A stretch of 52,765 nucleotides of DNA from Chromera velia. Its lineage: Eukaryota; Sar; Chromeraceae. Numbering within the stretch: the stretch's first letter is position 1; each line of letters begins with the position of its first letter. The notes under the pieces were generated by a model. That model was not told where the DNA came from and ran no database searches. It saw nothing but the letters and a program-made list of their open reading frames with translations. This document shows, in pieces, positions 36,481 through 46,903 of the stretch. Position numbers and translations under genes: made by a program. The DNA lies in the NCBI GenBank assembly GCA_018398765.1, contig JAHBMJ010000233.1, positions 1 through 52,765 on the forward strand, written 5' to 3'.

Positions 36481-36989
36481 CACTCTCTCTTTCCACGGAT
36501 GTCTGCAGGACTAGGCCAGGAAAACGGGGGTAAAAGCTTTCACGAAGCTTTGAAATTTAAACTGGCCGTCACCCAAATATCTACTGTACAGTGCCACGCT
36601 CAATTTGTGTTATACCCGTGGAAGGCACAAAACATAAAGACTACAGAAGAAAATGGAAAAAGGCGAGACAGAGAGACAGAAAGCAAAGGCTTCAGCCAAC
36701 ATTGTAGGATCAATCCTTCGTAGTTTGACTCTCTTTTTCTCTCTAAGTACATGTCTCTATGTTTTTTTCACTTTCGTAGTCATCATTTCTCATCTACTGG
36801 ATGTGTATTTCCTCACACCTCCTTTGTCTATCAGTGGGAGTGTGTGTGTCAGTCTTTCCGTTTGTTCTCAGAGTGCCCGCCCTGCTCATCTCTGCGTTCT
36901 TCCCATTAAATTTTCTTTCTGCAGGCTGCCTATCGGATTCAGTCACAGCCTCCCTGCCCATAGACATAGTATCCCGTAGTACCTTCCTG

Positions 36990-37148
36990 AAGCCCTCTAA
37001 CCCTTGAGGCCGAGCCCATCTCAGATCCGCTCACCAGTCCGGGGTCGGTTTCGAGGTCAGCCTTGTCTGCGTGAAAGAACATGAGAGTGTTGTCCTCTTC
37101 GAAGGCCATACAGCTAGACCTTTTTCCAATCGAAGGCGAAGTAAGCAC
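36990..37148 (-). pseudogene. Coding relic, MAFEEDNTLMFFHAD fragment
   Basis: An open stretch with an ATG at 37109 reads MAFEEDNTLMFFHADKA and continues to a GTGAGC donor at 37034. Downstream sequence at about 36939-36975 matches part of 38580-38625 (see the next entry). It could be one exon of a short minus-strand gene or a relic. I do not recognise the protein. Confidence 0.25.
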
Positions 37149-37526
37149 TCATGAGAGACATCTGCATCCATCATATTCTCACACAGCAGATAGCAGCCGG
37201 GAGAGAGATGATATTCATTGTCTTGTCAACTGTCCTAAAAAGATCGACACATAAAAAAAAAAAAAAACGAAAAAAATAGTGAATGAAGGAACGGTAAAAA
37301 GTAGATGAAAGTATAGATTGAAGACATGAAAGAAGAAACAGAGAATCTAAGATCATGCAAACTCTGAACTCATTTAATTGCCAAGCTTTTCTACGTAATT
37401 AACCTCCCCCCCTTCTACTTTCTTCCCTCTTTCTTGCTTTCTTTTCTTCAATTCTTCTTTTTTCACTCAATGACATCATACTTTCCTTCCTTTTCTGCCT
37501 TTGAACTTCTCTCCCTTCTGACATTT

Positions 37527-37528
37527 TT

Positions 37529-37564
<36 letters not shown>

Positions 37565-38262
37565 TCAGTTTTTCTTTCTTTTTTTGTTCTTTTGTTTATT
37601 TTTGTCATATATGTCTATCAGTTTCTCTGTCTTTTTTTTTTTTCTTCCTTTCAGTCTTTCTTTCTTTCTTTCTTTCTTTCTTTTTTTCCTTCCTTCCTTA
37701 CTTCCTTCTTCCCTTCCTTCTTCCCTTCCCTCTTCCCTTCCCTTCCCTTCGCTTCCTCCCTCCCTCCCTCCCTTCCTTCCTTCCTTCTTTCTTTCTTTCT
37801 TTCTTTCTTTCTTTTTTTCCTTCTTTTGTCATTTCTTCCTTCCTTTCTTTCTTTCTTTTTTCCTTCTTTCCGTCCTTTCTTTCTTTGTTTCTTTCGTTTG
37901 TTCGTTCGTTCGTTCCTTCTTTCCTTCCTTCCTTCCTTCTTTCTTTCTTTCTTTCTTTCTTTCTTTCAATATTTTTTCTTTCTTTCTTTCTTTCCTTACT
38001 TTATTCCTTGAAAAGTTCCTCCCTTCCTTCCTTTTTTCTTTCTTTCTTTCTTTTTTTCTTTCTTTCTTTCTTCCTTTCTTTCAGTTTTTTTTTCTTTCTT
38101 TTCTTTCTTTCTTTCTTTCTTTTTTTCTTTTCTTTCTTTCTTTCTTTCTTTCTTTTTTTCTTTCCTTTCTTTCTTTCTTTTTTTCTTTCTTTCAGTTTTT
38201 TTCTTTCTTCTTTTTTTTCTGTCTATCATTTCTGTTTGTTGATCTCTCTGTCTTTTTTCCTT
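37527..38262. repeat. (CTTT)n/(CCTT)n polypyrimidine array, about 0.7 kb
   Basis: A nearly pure pyrimidine strand of CTTT, CCTT and CCCTT units with a few GTT interruptions. It is the largest simple-sequence block in the window. It encodes a spurious long Phe/Leu/Ser frame that should not be taken as a gene. Confidence 0.95.
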
Positions 38263-38367
38263 CCTTCTGGAACTGACCAGCGCGGCTTTGTCAAGTGGAC
38301 AGGATCCCTGAAAGTTCACATAGGCTAGCGCATAGGTCACCTTCTTATCGAGAATGTCTTCACTTAT

Positions 38368-38562
38368 CTAGTCTTCCTCCTTTGAGAAGTACACAGAACG
38401 TACGAATTTCTTGTTACGGACTTTCCTTTTTGACATCGTCACCTTGTAGAAGCGCTCCAGTTTCTGCACTTCAAACTTAGGCTTTGAGAGGTTCTCCATC
38501 TCAAGGACCTTCGTCTTTTTCTGAAGAAACTCTGCATAGTCCTCCCTCCCCATGTTGCCTGC
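38368..38562 (-). pseudogene. Coding relic, GREDYAEFLQKK fragment
   Basis: Sixty-four codons and a TAG after a possible CTTGCAG acceptor. The residues (GREDYAEFLQKKTKVLE, then a basic KRKVRNKKFVRSVYFSKEED end) look like real protein. I do not recognise the family. The preceding 38580-38625 shares a roughly 45-nt similar segment with 36939-36985, so two copies of this locus flank the CTTT array. Confidence 0.3.
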
Positions 38563-39053
38563 CTGCAAGAAAAATTTACGTAAGATTCAGTCACACCCTC
38601 CCTGCCCGTAATACCCTCTTGAAGCCGGGATAGAGGACAGCTAGAGGAGACCTGTGATGATACCATAATCTGTGTGCATGGAGCGATTCTGCAATCTTCA
38701 CTTCGAAGAGGCGAATCCTTCATGCTAGAGAAGTATCGTCACGAAAGAATTAAGTTAGCTGGTTCATTCAGGTTTTCCCCACGGGACATGTACCCATCTG
38801 AGGCACTCCCAAGAGCCACAGGCATGAGCTGCTTTGGGGAGCGTCAAGCTCCAACGATCCAGGGGAAACACATTGGGGGGTTTAGAAACGATGTACGTAG
38901 TGCAGCACCCCCACCTTGTTCCCCCTGATTGCAGCCTTGACAACTCATTGATCAATACAATACTTCACCTCCCTCTCCGCTGACCGCATCCACCGCAGCG
39001 TATCACTGCTGTCTTTGAAAGCAGCAGGTTACACGTTGTAGAGCCAGCGGCAG

Positions 39054-39299
39054 GCCCGGACCAGCAGGGTAACAAAACGGGCGAAGAACGAGGGGGGGGC
39101 GGTCACTTCCGAGGAGGGTACGGGGGAGGTCGTGGTGCTGGCGGGATTGGAGGTAGTCGAAGGGGGGACAGCGTTTCTGGCCTCCGGACCGAAGGACGAG
39201 AAGGGCGAAAGGGTGGCGGAGGAGGTGAAGGCGTTGGCGAAGGAGCGTATGGTGCCCTACGAGCAGATAGGGAGGGAAAGGGGAGGGCGATCAGTATGA
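39054..39299 (+). CDS. Orphan exon, GEVVVLAGLEVVEGG protein fragment
   Basis: Eighty-one codons and a TGA follow a GCGGCAG acceptor, all in one frame with strongly G/C-ending codons. The product contains GAVTSEEGTGEVVVLAGLEV and ERVAEEVKALAKERMVPYEQ, a beta-rich then helical profile. It looks like the 3'-terminal exon of a gene whose upstream exons I could not find, or a fragment left by a rearrangement. The family is not recognised. Confidence 0.35.
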   Translation, partial: ARTSRVTKRAKNEGGAVTSEEGTGEVVVLAGLEVVEGGTAFLASGPKDEKGERVAEEVKALAKERMVPYEQIGRERGGRSV

Positions 39300-39361
39300 C
39301 ACCTTATCGCCTGTCTATCTTTTTCTCTCTGCTCTGACAAGGATTCACTCTATGGCTAACC

Positions 39362-39613
39362 TCACAGATGGGTCGAGGGGGACCCTTGTGGAGGACGGTG
39401 GTAGGGGTGTAAGTCTTTACACTCTAATTGAAGGGGGAATAGAGGTTCAACTCCCATGAAACTCTTAAGCTCGTCTGGGGAAGGGATCTCTGTCAATCCG
39501 TGTTTGTTCCTCATCATCAAAAGGGACAAGACGGTGCTATTTCTCCCTTCAGGAGCTTTGATTTTAGAGGTGCAGTTCTCCTTTAGTTCTTTGTTCAAGG
39601 CTGAGAGGAGTCC
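39362..39613 (-). pseudogene. Open coding fragment without ATG
   Basis: A frame of about 83 codons ending in TAG-type stop at 39362, reading ...KAPEGRNSTVLSLLMMRNKH then PSPDELKSFMGVEPLFPLQL. No start codon is visible. It could be an internal or last exon, or a transposon relic. Confidence 0.25.
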
Positions 39614-39715
39614 CAAGTGATTCGGAGTAAATGGAAGTCAAACAACACTAGCTGACTGCATGTTGCACACGTGTTGCACGTAAAAAGCGGCTTGCAATAT
39701 GTTTGTAATAATTAA

Positions 39716-40110
39716 ACTTGCACGCCGTGTGGGGTCCGTCCGCAGGCCCGCGGTCCGGCCCGCGGGGCCCGCGCAGCGTACGCGCCACGCTCATCTGACG
39801 CAAGCAAGCTTGCGAACGGCCCCGGAAAGCAAGAAAAATGAGAACTGCACGATTGATGTACGCCGGCCAGTCTCGCGCCGACCCTCCCCCCCCGGCGGGA
39901 AAAAAACATGCGCGGAACCCCCCCTCCCCCAGGAAAAAAGCCCGGGGTGGAGATCTGAAACCCATCTGACGCACGCATGGCCCAAATTCAGCCTTTCGGG
40001 GCCGGGTTTTTGGCGAAAGACACTGCGTGCACGCGTGGGCTGGGGTATTTCTGTTTTGTAAGTGCCCCCCGCTTCGCTTTCCGGGGCCATGCATCACGCG
40101 GTAGACCGGC
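39716..40110. repeat. GC-rich dispersed repeat region
   Basis: A GC-rich block with nested CCCGCGG/CCGCGGG palindromes (39740-39775) ends in a 34-nt segment at 40061-40094 that recurs inverted at 52294-52331 with a single 4-nt gap. No frame across it looks like protein. Confidence 0.7.
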
Positions 40111-40449
40111 CGTTTCCGGCCATCTTTTGACGATTCTCGTCTCTCTTCAAGAGTCTCATGCTTCATCTCTTCGACGTCGGACTTTTCGGTTTGGTATCTT
40201 TAAAAAAATTGGCCTCTTCCCCGACATGCTGGGACATGTTCGCCATGCAACCGAAAGTCCTTCTGGCCGAATCACTTGAGTTGCAGCTTGCATGATCAAG
40301 CAGCAGAAAATCCCACCCGAGAGTGAGCGACGCACATCTCCTGCTGGGTCAGAAAAGGACTTCATCTAGCCTGAACGGAGAGTATCCCAGGGGTACTGAA
40401 ACGGTACTTGTGACTTTCTGGGACCGAGCAGAATCTACAAAAAACGAAC

Positions 40450-42944
40450 ATGGAACGAAGTGTGACCGGCACTGCTGCACCACCGCCCGTGACAATGCGC
40501 CCTTATCTGTTGCTTCCTCCCCCGGGAAATGCACCCCTTCAGTCTACGCAGACCTCCTCTGTGTTTCGACTGGCCGCTCCAATGTATTCACTGACGGGCA
40601 CAGTCGAGACCCTACCCCCAGTGACCCGTCAAGTCACGACTCACGGTAAGTTGCTTTTTTTCTTCCTTGCCTACATATCTTTCTGCAAGAGCAACAGAGG
40701 GTCCCCACCGGGTATCCACACTCTCCCTTTGTGCATCGATTCCGTAAAGAGGGGCCCAGCTCTTCCCTCGGACAGTCTCTTCCACCCCCCCAACCCATCT
40801 CTACGCTTTCACACATGGTCCTCGACAGGTGCTCTTTTGTCTTCGGTCTATTTCTTTCTTCCTCTCCCCTTCCACCCGCCTCTCCACACATGAGAACCAG
40901 ACTCAAAGCCTGCCAGGATCTGCTTCAGCAGAAGAACAGCAGGAAGTGTGGGCAGAAAGAAAAAGGGCAGACACTCGCTTCCGGTTCCTCACCTGCGCTG
41001 TTCGTTCGGGAGAAAGGGAACTCATCTCAATTGCCAGACAGACAGAGATTCGCCGTCTCCTCAGTCCACCTGTTCCGTTTGATTCCCTTCCTCCCTCCCT
41101 TTGCTCCCTCCCCCCCTCCAATCTCTTACACGGATTCCTGACAGGCTCCATGGATAAGCATGCACGTATGGTATGTTCCTCCGACCGCTTGCAGACACGC
41201 CCCCCCTTTCTGACGAGGCCGCCGAGGAGTTGCGGGGACTTCTGCAGAGCAGCAGAGGAGCGTTACTCAGTCAGTCCTCGCGTCAGACTGAATGGAGAGG
41301 TAGACAGACAGACAGGCACACGGACAAACGGACGGACAAACACACAGAGTGATTGGGACAGACAGATAGACACACAGGTTCTCGATCCGCTTTCTGTCAG
41401 TAGATCCACTCGCACTGATTCTCGGACAGGAGAAAAACGCAAACGACCGGAAAGAGGAAGAGAGACGAGGACGTATCCATTTTGTCTGTGCCTCTTTGCC
41501 TGCCTCCTTATGCTTTTTTGTTCTGAGCGTGTGTGTCAGTGTGCGCATTTGTGTGTGTCTCTTCGGACGAGACGCAAGGTCTTCTTTTGAGGGTCAGAGA
41601 GAGACATCTGAGGGCCAGGAAATCCTTCGTTTTTTTTCATGATAGACGCCTGCTTGACCAATTAGTCCTGCTCCCTCTTTTTCTTTCTGTCCCTTTCTTT
41701 GCAGGGAGTGGGCGTCTCCTGGCTCTGGCTGCAGAGACTTTGAAGACAGAAGCCCTGGCGTTCTCTGCTTTCTTCTCCAAACACAATCTTCCGATAGAAG
41801 CATCAGCTGTAAGTCCTTTCTGTTGATCCTTTCAGCCTTTCTTGTTTGTGACAGTCCTCGCATGAGTGACTCCATAGACGCTCTGTTCGATCCAGCGGCC
41901 TACTGATGCAGAGATGGATCTTCTTTCCCCCTTTTCTCACTGAGCCGCCGGTGTGTGAATTGTTTTTTCCCGATGTGTTTCTCTCCGTTCAGGTCGCCAG
42001 TCGGATGGAGTCGTTGCAGAATGTGATTGATGCCAACAAGGTAGGTCAGACAGCTCCTGAGGGAGGGGCGAGGGGGAATTTGCGGAGGTCGAGTCAGCAC
42101 TCTGCCTGCATGCCCTCGCTGGGGAACGAAAATTTTTTCTTTCGCTTCGGTCTCTTCTTCTGTTTTTTGTTATCGTGTGGTCTTCTTTCTTCATCTTTCT
42201 TTGAGAGCACTGGCCTCCTGATCCCGGAGAGAATGCTTAGCGTGTCAAAAAGGGGGCTGGCTGAGATCTTCTGTTGGTCCCGTCCCGCTCCCAGATGACA
42301 GAGATGACTGATGCATGTCACCCCCCTCCCCTCATGATTGCGGGCAGGCCCAAGAGAAGACCCCCTCATTTATTTCTCTGCCATCCATTCCTCGATCCAT
42401 CATTGTGCCTGCAGCCGGCTCCCGTGGAGGCCCTCTTGAAAGCGGGGGTGAAGATTGACCTGATTTTTGCTGTCAGCTTCACAGGTGGGTTGCGCGTCTG
42501 GCAGTCGTCCTGGTGGTTTTTTATGTCGGTCGCTCTCGATTACGAAAAGAAAAGGAATCATACATCGTATTTTTTCGACCCTATAGATCTTGCATCGGAG
42601 CGCAAGAAAAATTGGCTACATATGGCGTGTCTCTAGTTGTGTGTCGTTGTGTGTCATTCCTGCTCTCACATACGCTCAGCATCCTTCACAAGGCAGAAGA
42701 CCTCGACAGTTCGCTGGAGTTGCCTCCTTCCCCCTTGCCTGTTGTGAGGAGATCACCCTTTATGTCTACTCCACGTCTGATGCTTTTGTCTCCCAGTAAA
42801 GAAGAGGGAGGGAGAGAGATGGAAAAGGGTGCTGTTCTTTCTGTGTGTCTGTGCAGCCTCGAACGGAAAACCAACACATCCCAAAACTCTTCACTTTACG
42901 GGCGAGGGACCGACAGTGTGAGTAAACAGCCGTTTCGTCTGGAT

Positions 42945-42982
<38 letters not shown>

Positions 42983-42993
42983 TCTGAGTGTGT

Positions 42994-43025
<32 letters not shown>

Positions 43026-43538
43026 ACCTGACATCACTCTGTCAGTCAGTTTGTCTGTCTGTTTGTTTGCCTTCTTTGGTCTCTGCTTGTCCGGTCCATG
43101 TCTGTGGGGGGCTTCGGAAAGAGAAGGAGTGCAAGCGTGAACGGGTCTTGAGAACAGTGAGAGGGGGCACCTGGCTGTGTGTCAAGGAACGATTACGGGA
43201 AGGACAAGGAGAGGACATCGGACCGAAATCGCGCAGAAGTGGGGGTAGAGAGAAAAATGGGGGTAGACATCTGGTCGATCCTCCTTTTCTCTTCTTCTTC
43301 ATCGTTGCATGAATGTATGTATGTATGTATGTGGGTGTGTGGGGTTTCCTTTCTTGCATAGCGCTTTCTTCATTTCCTTCCTTCTCTCCTCTCCTCCCCT
43401 CCCCTCGCTTGTGCAGGTACGAGGAAGTGATCTCAACCGTTCACGGAACGTTCTCCAAAAGCAACTCAGGTCAGGTGCTCCTTCCTGAAGTGGGCGAGAG
43501 AGCCAGAGAGAGGAATTGGGGCACCAGGGCGTGTTCCG

Positions 43539-43570
<32 letters not shown>

Positions 43571-46500
43571 TTCTTTCTTTCTTTCTTTCTTTCTTTTCTT
43601 TCTTTCTTTCTTTCTTTCTTTCTTTTTGAATCTCTCTCGTTCGGCAGACAGCGAGTGGATGTCATACGGCAGCAAGGCAAAGGTACAATTAAAGAGAGAA
43701 AGAAGTAAAGGAAAGGCAGGCTTCCTGAGGCGAGGGCGGGCGAGGGGCTGCGGTAAGACGGGAATACTGGTTCTGGACTTTCTCTCTCTTTTTTTTTATT
43801 TTGCTCGTGTTCTCTCTCCCTGTTGATTGTAGTCGGGCGACTGGAAGCGTCGGGATTTGGAGCGGAGGTGCCGACTGAAACTCTGCACGGTCTGTCCGTT
43901 TCTATCTCTCTGTATCTGTATGTCTATATCTTTCTGTCCATCTATCCATCTCTGTCTCTGACTGACGAGATGTGCCCATCTCTGTTTCTTTTTTCTTTCC
44001 GCTGCCAATCGTGCAGTCTCTCTGTCTGTTCGCTTTTCCTTTCAAAGTCCGCGGCTCTGACCGAAGCTTCTTGAGAGAATAAACCGAGAGAGACGGGGCG
44101 GCCGAAATCTCATGCAACCTTCCTTCCCGTCTCGTTTCTTCGTCAGGACGAGAAAAGTCTCCACAGAGTCATCGCGAGGCATTCATGTTCATGTTTGTTG
44201 TGGATGGCTAGCACGCCCTTCACTCTTTGCCTGCCCTCGTCTGTACATATTTGTGTGAGCACCTACCTTTCTGCAGCCTCACGCCGGCTGTCTGCCGAGA
44301 ATCCGTTCAACCCCCCAGCAGGAGTCGAAAGTCCCGAGGGGCATGGGGGGAGGGCGTCCCCTTTGTTGAAGGCGCCCACAACGGGGGGAATGGGGGCAGA
44401 GGAGGGGGTCCAGGTGGGGAGCCACAACTCGGTCCTGATCCACGACACTCTACAGAGCCCCAGTGACTCCCCTGCAGGGATTCGTGTGCCTGGAGGGGCG
44501 GCAGGGGAAAAGGGACACTCGGCCCCCCCGAGTCCGAGTGTGGTTCAGGTCTCCCCGCATGATCTGTTCCGGTCAGATAACTTCCCCCTGAGTCTGGAAG
44601 AGGGACAGTGGGCGATCCCAGATCTACCTCAACTCCTCCAGGTCAGTCAGCCGCTTGCTTCTTTCCCCCCCCCTTCTGGTTTGATGTTTTCCTTCAATCA
44701 GCCGGAGTTCAGTCGGGCTCTGTAAAAAAGAAGAGGAAGGAAGGAAAAGGTGAGAGGGCGGAATCGTCTCTCCATTCTTTTTTCTTTTTGCCCCTGGAGA
44801 TGTTTTTATTGGCACTTTTCGGCGAGGCTGTCTCAGAAGCATTTTGGAAAACGAGCGTTTCTGTCACTTGCTATGAGAAAACGGCCTTGCAAGGCATTCT
44901 TTTCTTACAAGAATATCTGCTGCCTCTCTGCTTTCACTTGTGCCTACGTGGTTTTGCCGCCTGCCTCTTACCTTTCTGTCTCTCCGTCTCCTCACCCGTC
45001 TGTCGGGATGTGGCGCTTTCTGGTTCCCTTGGTCGCTGGTCGAGCACCATCTCTCTCTCTCTGTCTGTACCGCCTTTCGACTTCCCGGAGTGTCCACCGT
45101 TTCCGGGATGCTTGCACGACGGTTTATGTTTCTCCTCGCGCTTTGCTTTGCCTGCAGGCGTACAGGAATGTTCTTGAGAGAGTGCGCCTCTCTGGACCCT
45201 CTAAGCTCGCCACTCTTCTCTCGACAGTCAAACTCCGACACACCCGTCTCTCAGCCAGAAAGGCTTCCCTTGCAAGTCAGACGGGGACCTCGCCATTAGG
45301 TCGGTCAGGGCTCACCTCTCGGCTTCCACCCTCTACGACGAGCCATGCCGATCCAGAGAATTCGTTTCTGTTCGAAACTTCGTACAAGCTCGTAGTGATC
45401 CTGTTGGACAAAGAGATGGGGGACCCGAGAGAGACGGCAGACGTCCTCCGGTCCCTCGCTTCATCCCAGCAGGCGATGAGCATCCTCTTTGTGGGTGTGG
45501 GCACTCGGAGTGACTTCCGATTTGCAGACTTGAAGAAGGCGCTCTCTGCCCAGAAGGACAGTCCCATCAGGGGGGGGTCCAGTGCCCTGCCCCCCTCCCT
45601 TCTGTCCTCTGCTTTGAGAGAAGTGGTCTCATTTGCGCATGTCCCATCAGCAGCAGAGGCAAAGGCCGCGGTGACTGCCGCCCTCAAGGGAGAGGTGGAG
45701 AGGCAGATTTCGGAGTATTTCGATCAGAGGGGTGCCTCTCCCAGCCGTATTGCTGTAGCCCTTCAACAGACTGCCTTAAACAGCCGACAGAAACAGACCC
45801 AATCCTCCTCACTTGCACCAGCCTCTGCCGACCCTCTTGGCACCAGATACAGCATGACAGTACCGCGCTTCGTCCATGCCTCCCGCCCCATCCTGCCGCC
45901 CCAGCGAATCATCACCGCAAGCGCCGCCGTTCCCGTACCGCCTCCCCTTCCTCCCCACCCGGCAACTCTGATGTCAAGTCCTCGAGAACCTCCTCCTCCT
46001 CCTTCCCCTCAGGGGAACGTCAAGGGAGGGGAGGAGAAGGAGGAGATCCCCTCCATCACGCCAGTGCAGAGAATGCCCATGCAGGTCCCTCCCCCATTGC
46101 CCCCCGTGCTCCTCCCTCCCCTTGTCCCCGTTCCCCCCGTTCCAGTGGCAGCATCTTGCCAGAACTTGCCCCCGCAGACTGTGGACCCAGAGACACAGCC
46201 GCAGTCCTTCGTCACCGCCGTCCCTCAGCAACAAGTGCAGGTCCTGCCGGCCACTGCCAGGCGTGTCAGCGTCCGACCGGGCACTTGGCAAGTCCCCATG
46301 CAGGTTCAGGTAAGCAACCAGACAGTTGGAGAAATCTTCACGGCCTTTGTAATATGTGGGAACGGGAAAGAGAGGGAAAAGGCCAGAAGATTCGATCCGT
46401 CAAAAACCGGAGAAAAAAAGTTTCCGAAGCAAGCAATATGACGTACAGACATGCAATGTGACACACGTTTGCGCAGAGATTACGAGTATACTCGAATGGT

Positions 46501-46705
46501 AATCATTAACTGATTGATTGACTAATTGATTGATACTATCGAAACACCCCACAGAAACACGCCATGATGAAGAATGAAAGAACCGAAACATCGGAGAAGG
46601 GAGGGACAATATCCAGGAGAATGAATACGAAAGAAGGGAATCAAAACGCACCGGTGCGCACAGTTGGTCGGGTTTTCTGTTTGTCAAATTCCTCCGCCCA
46701 TCCGG

Positions 46706-46762
<57 letters not shown>

Positions 46763-46903
46763 CGTGCCACCGGCCCTTCCGCCTCGCTGATCGTCTCATC
46801 CTACACTTTGCCTGCTTGCTTACAGGTTGGCGGTCCGCCCGCTACGTATCGAGGTCCCTCCGCTCCCCCTCCGCCCCCTTTCTTCCAAGGGATACGCCGA
46901 TAA
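40450..46903 (+). CDS. Copine-type VWA protein without C2 domains
   Basis: Twelve exons, all in phase: 40450-40645, 41195-41299, 41705-41808, 41993-42040, 42415-42484, 42857-42917, 43417-43469, 43648-43752, 43833-43889, 44277-44641, 45158-46309, 46826-46903; 797 residues. Copine landmarks in order: KIDLIFAVSFTASNG (about 160-180), TLHF, YEEVISTVHGTF, ASGFGAEVP, AYRNVLERVRLSGPS (389-403), VVILLDKEMGD, SILFVGVGTRSDF, and EVERQISEYFDQRG (about 567-580). An insertion of about 110 residues (exon 10) splits the domain after GFGAEVP. The tail is Pro-rich. Copines bind membranes with Ca2+ via N-terminal C2 domains; none is visible here, and there is no RING as in plant RGLG. The usual VDFT and LLTDG read VSFT and LLDKE, so the MIDAS metal site is probably lost. 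The donor of exon 8 is the least certain border. Confidence 0.85.
42946..43025. repeat. (CT)n(GT)n microsatellite in copine intron
   Basis: A CT then GT array, 30 nt after the GTGAGT donor of exon 42857-42917. Confidence 0.9.
43541..43627. repeat. (CTTT)n repeat in copine intron
   Basis: A tetranucleotide pyrimidine array just upstream of the acceptor of exon 43648-43752. Confidence 0.9.
46709..46765. repeat. (CT)n(GT)n microsatellite in last copine intron
   Basis: A CT then GT array ends about 60 nt before the acceptor of the last exon. Confidence 0.9.

Noticed and set aside
37434-38276. Long plus-strand frame rich in Phe, Leu and Ser
   Set aside because: It is a translation of the CTTT/CCTT array. 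All residues follow the repeat period, and the frame has no domain or splice context.
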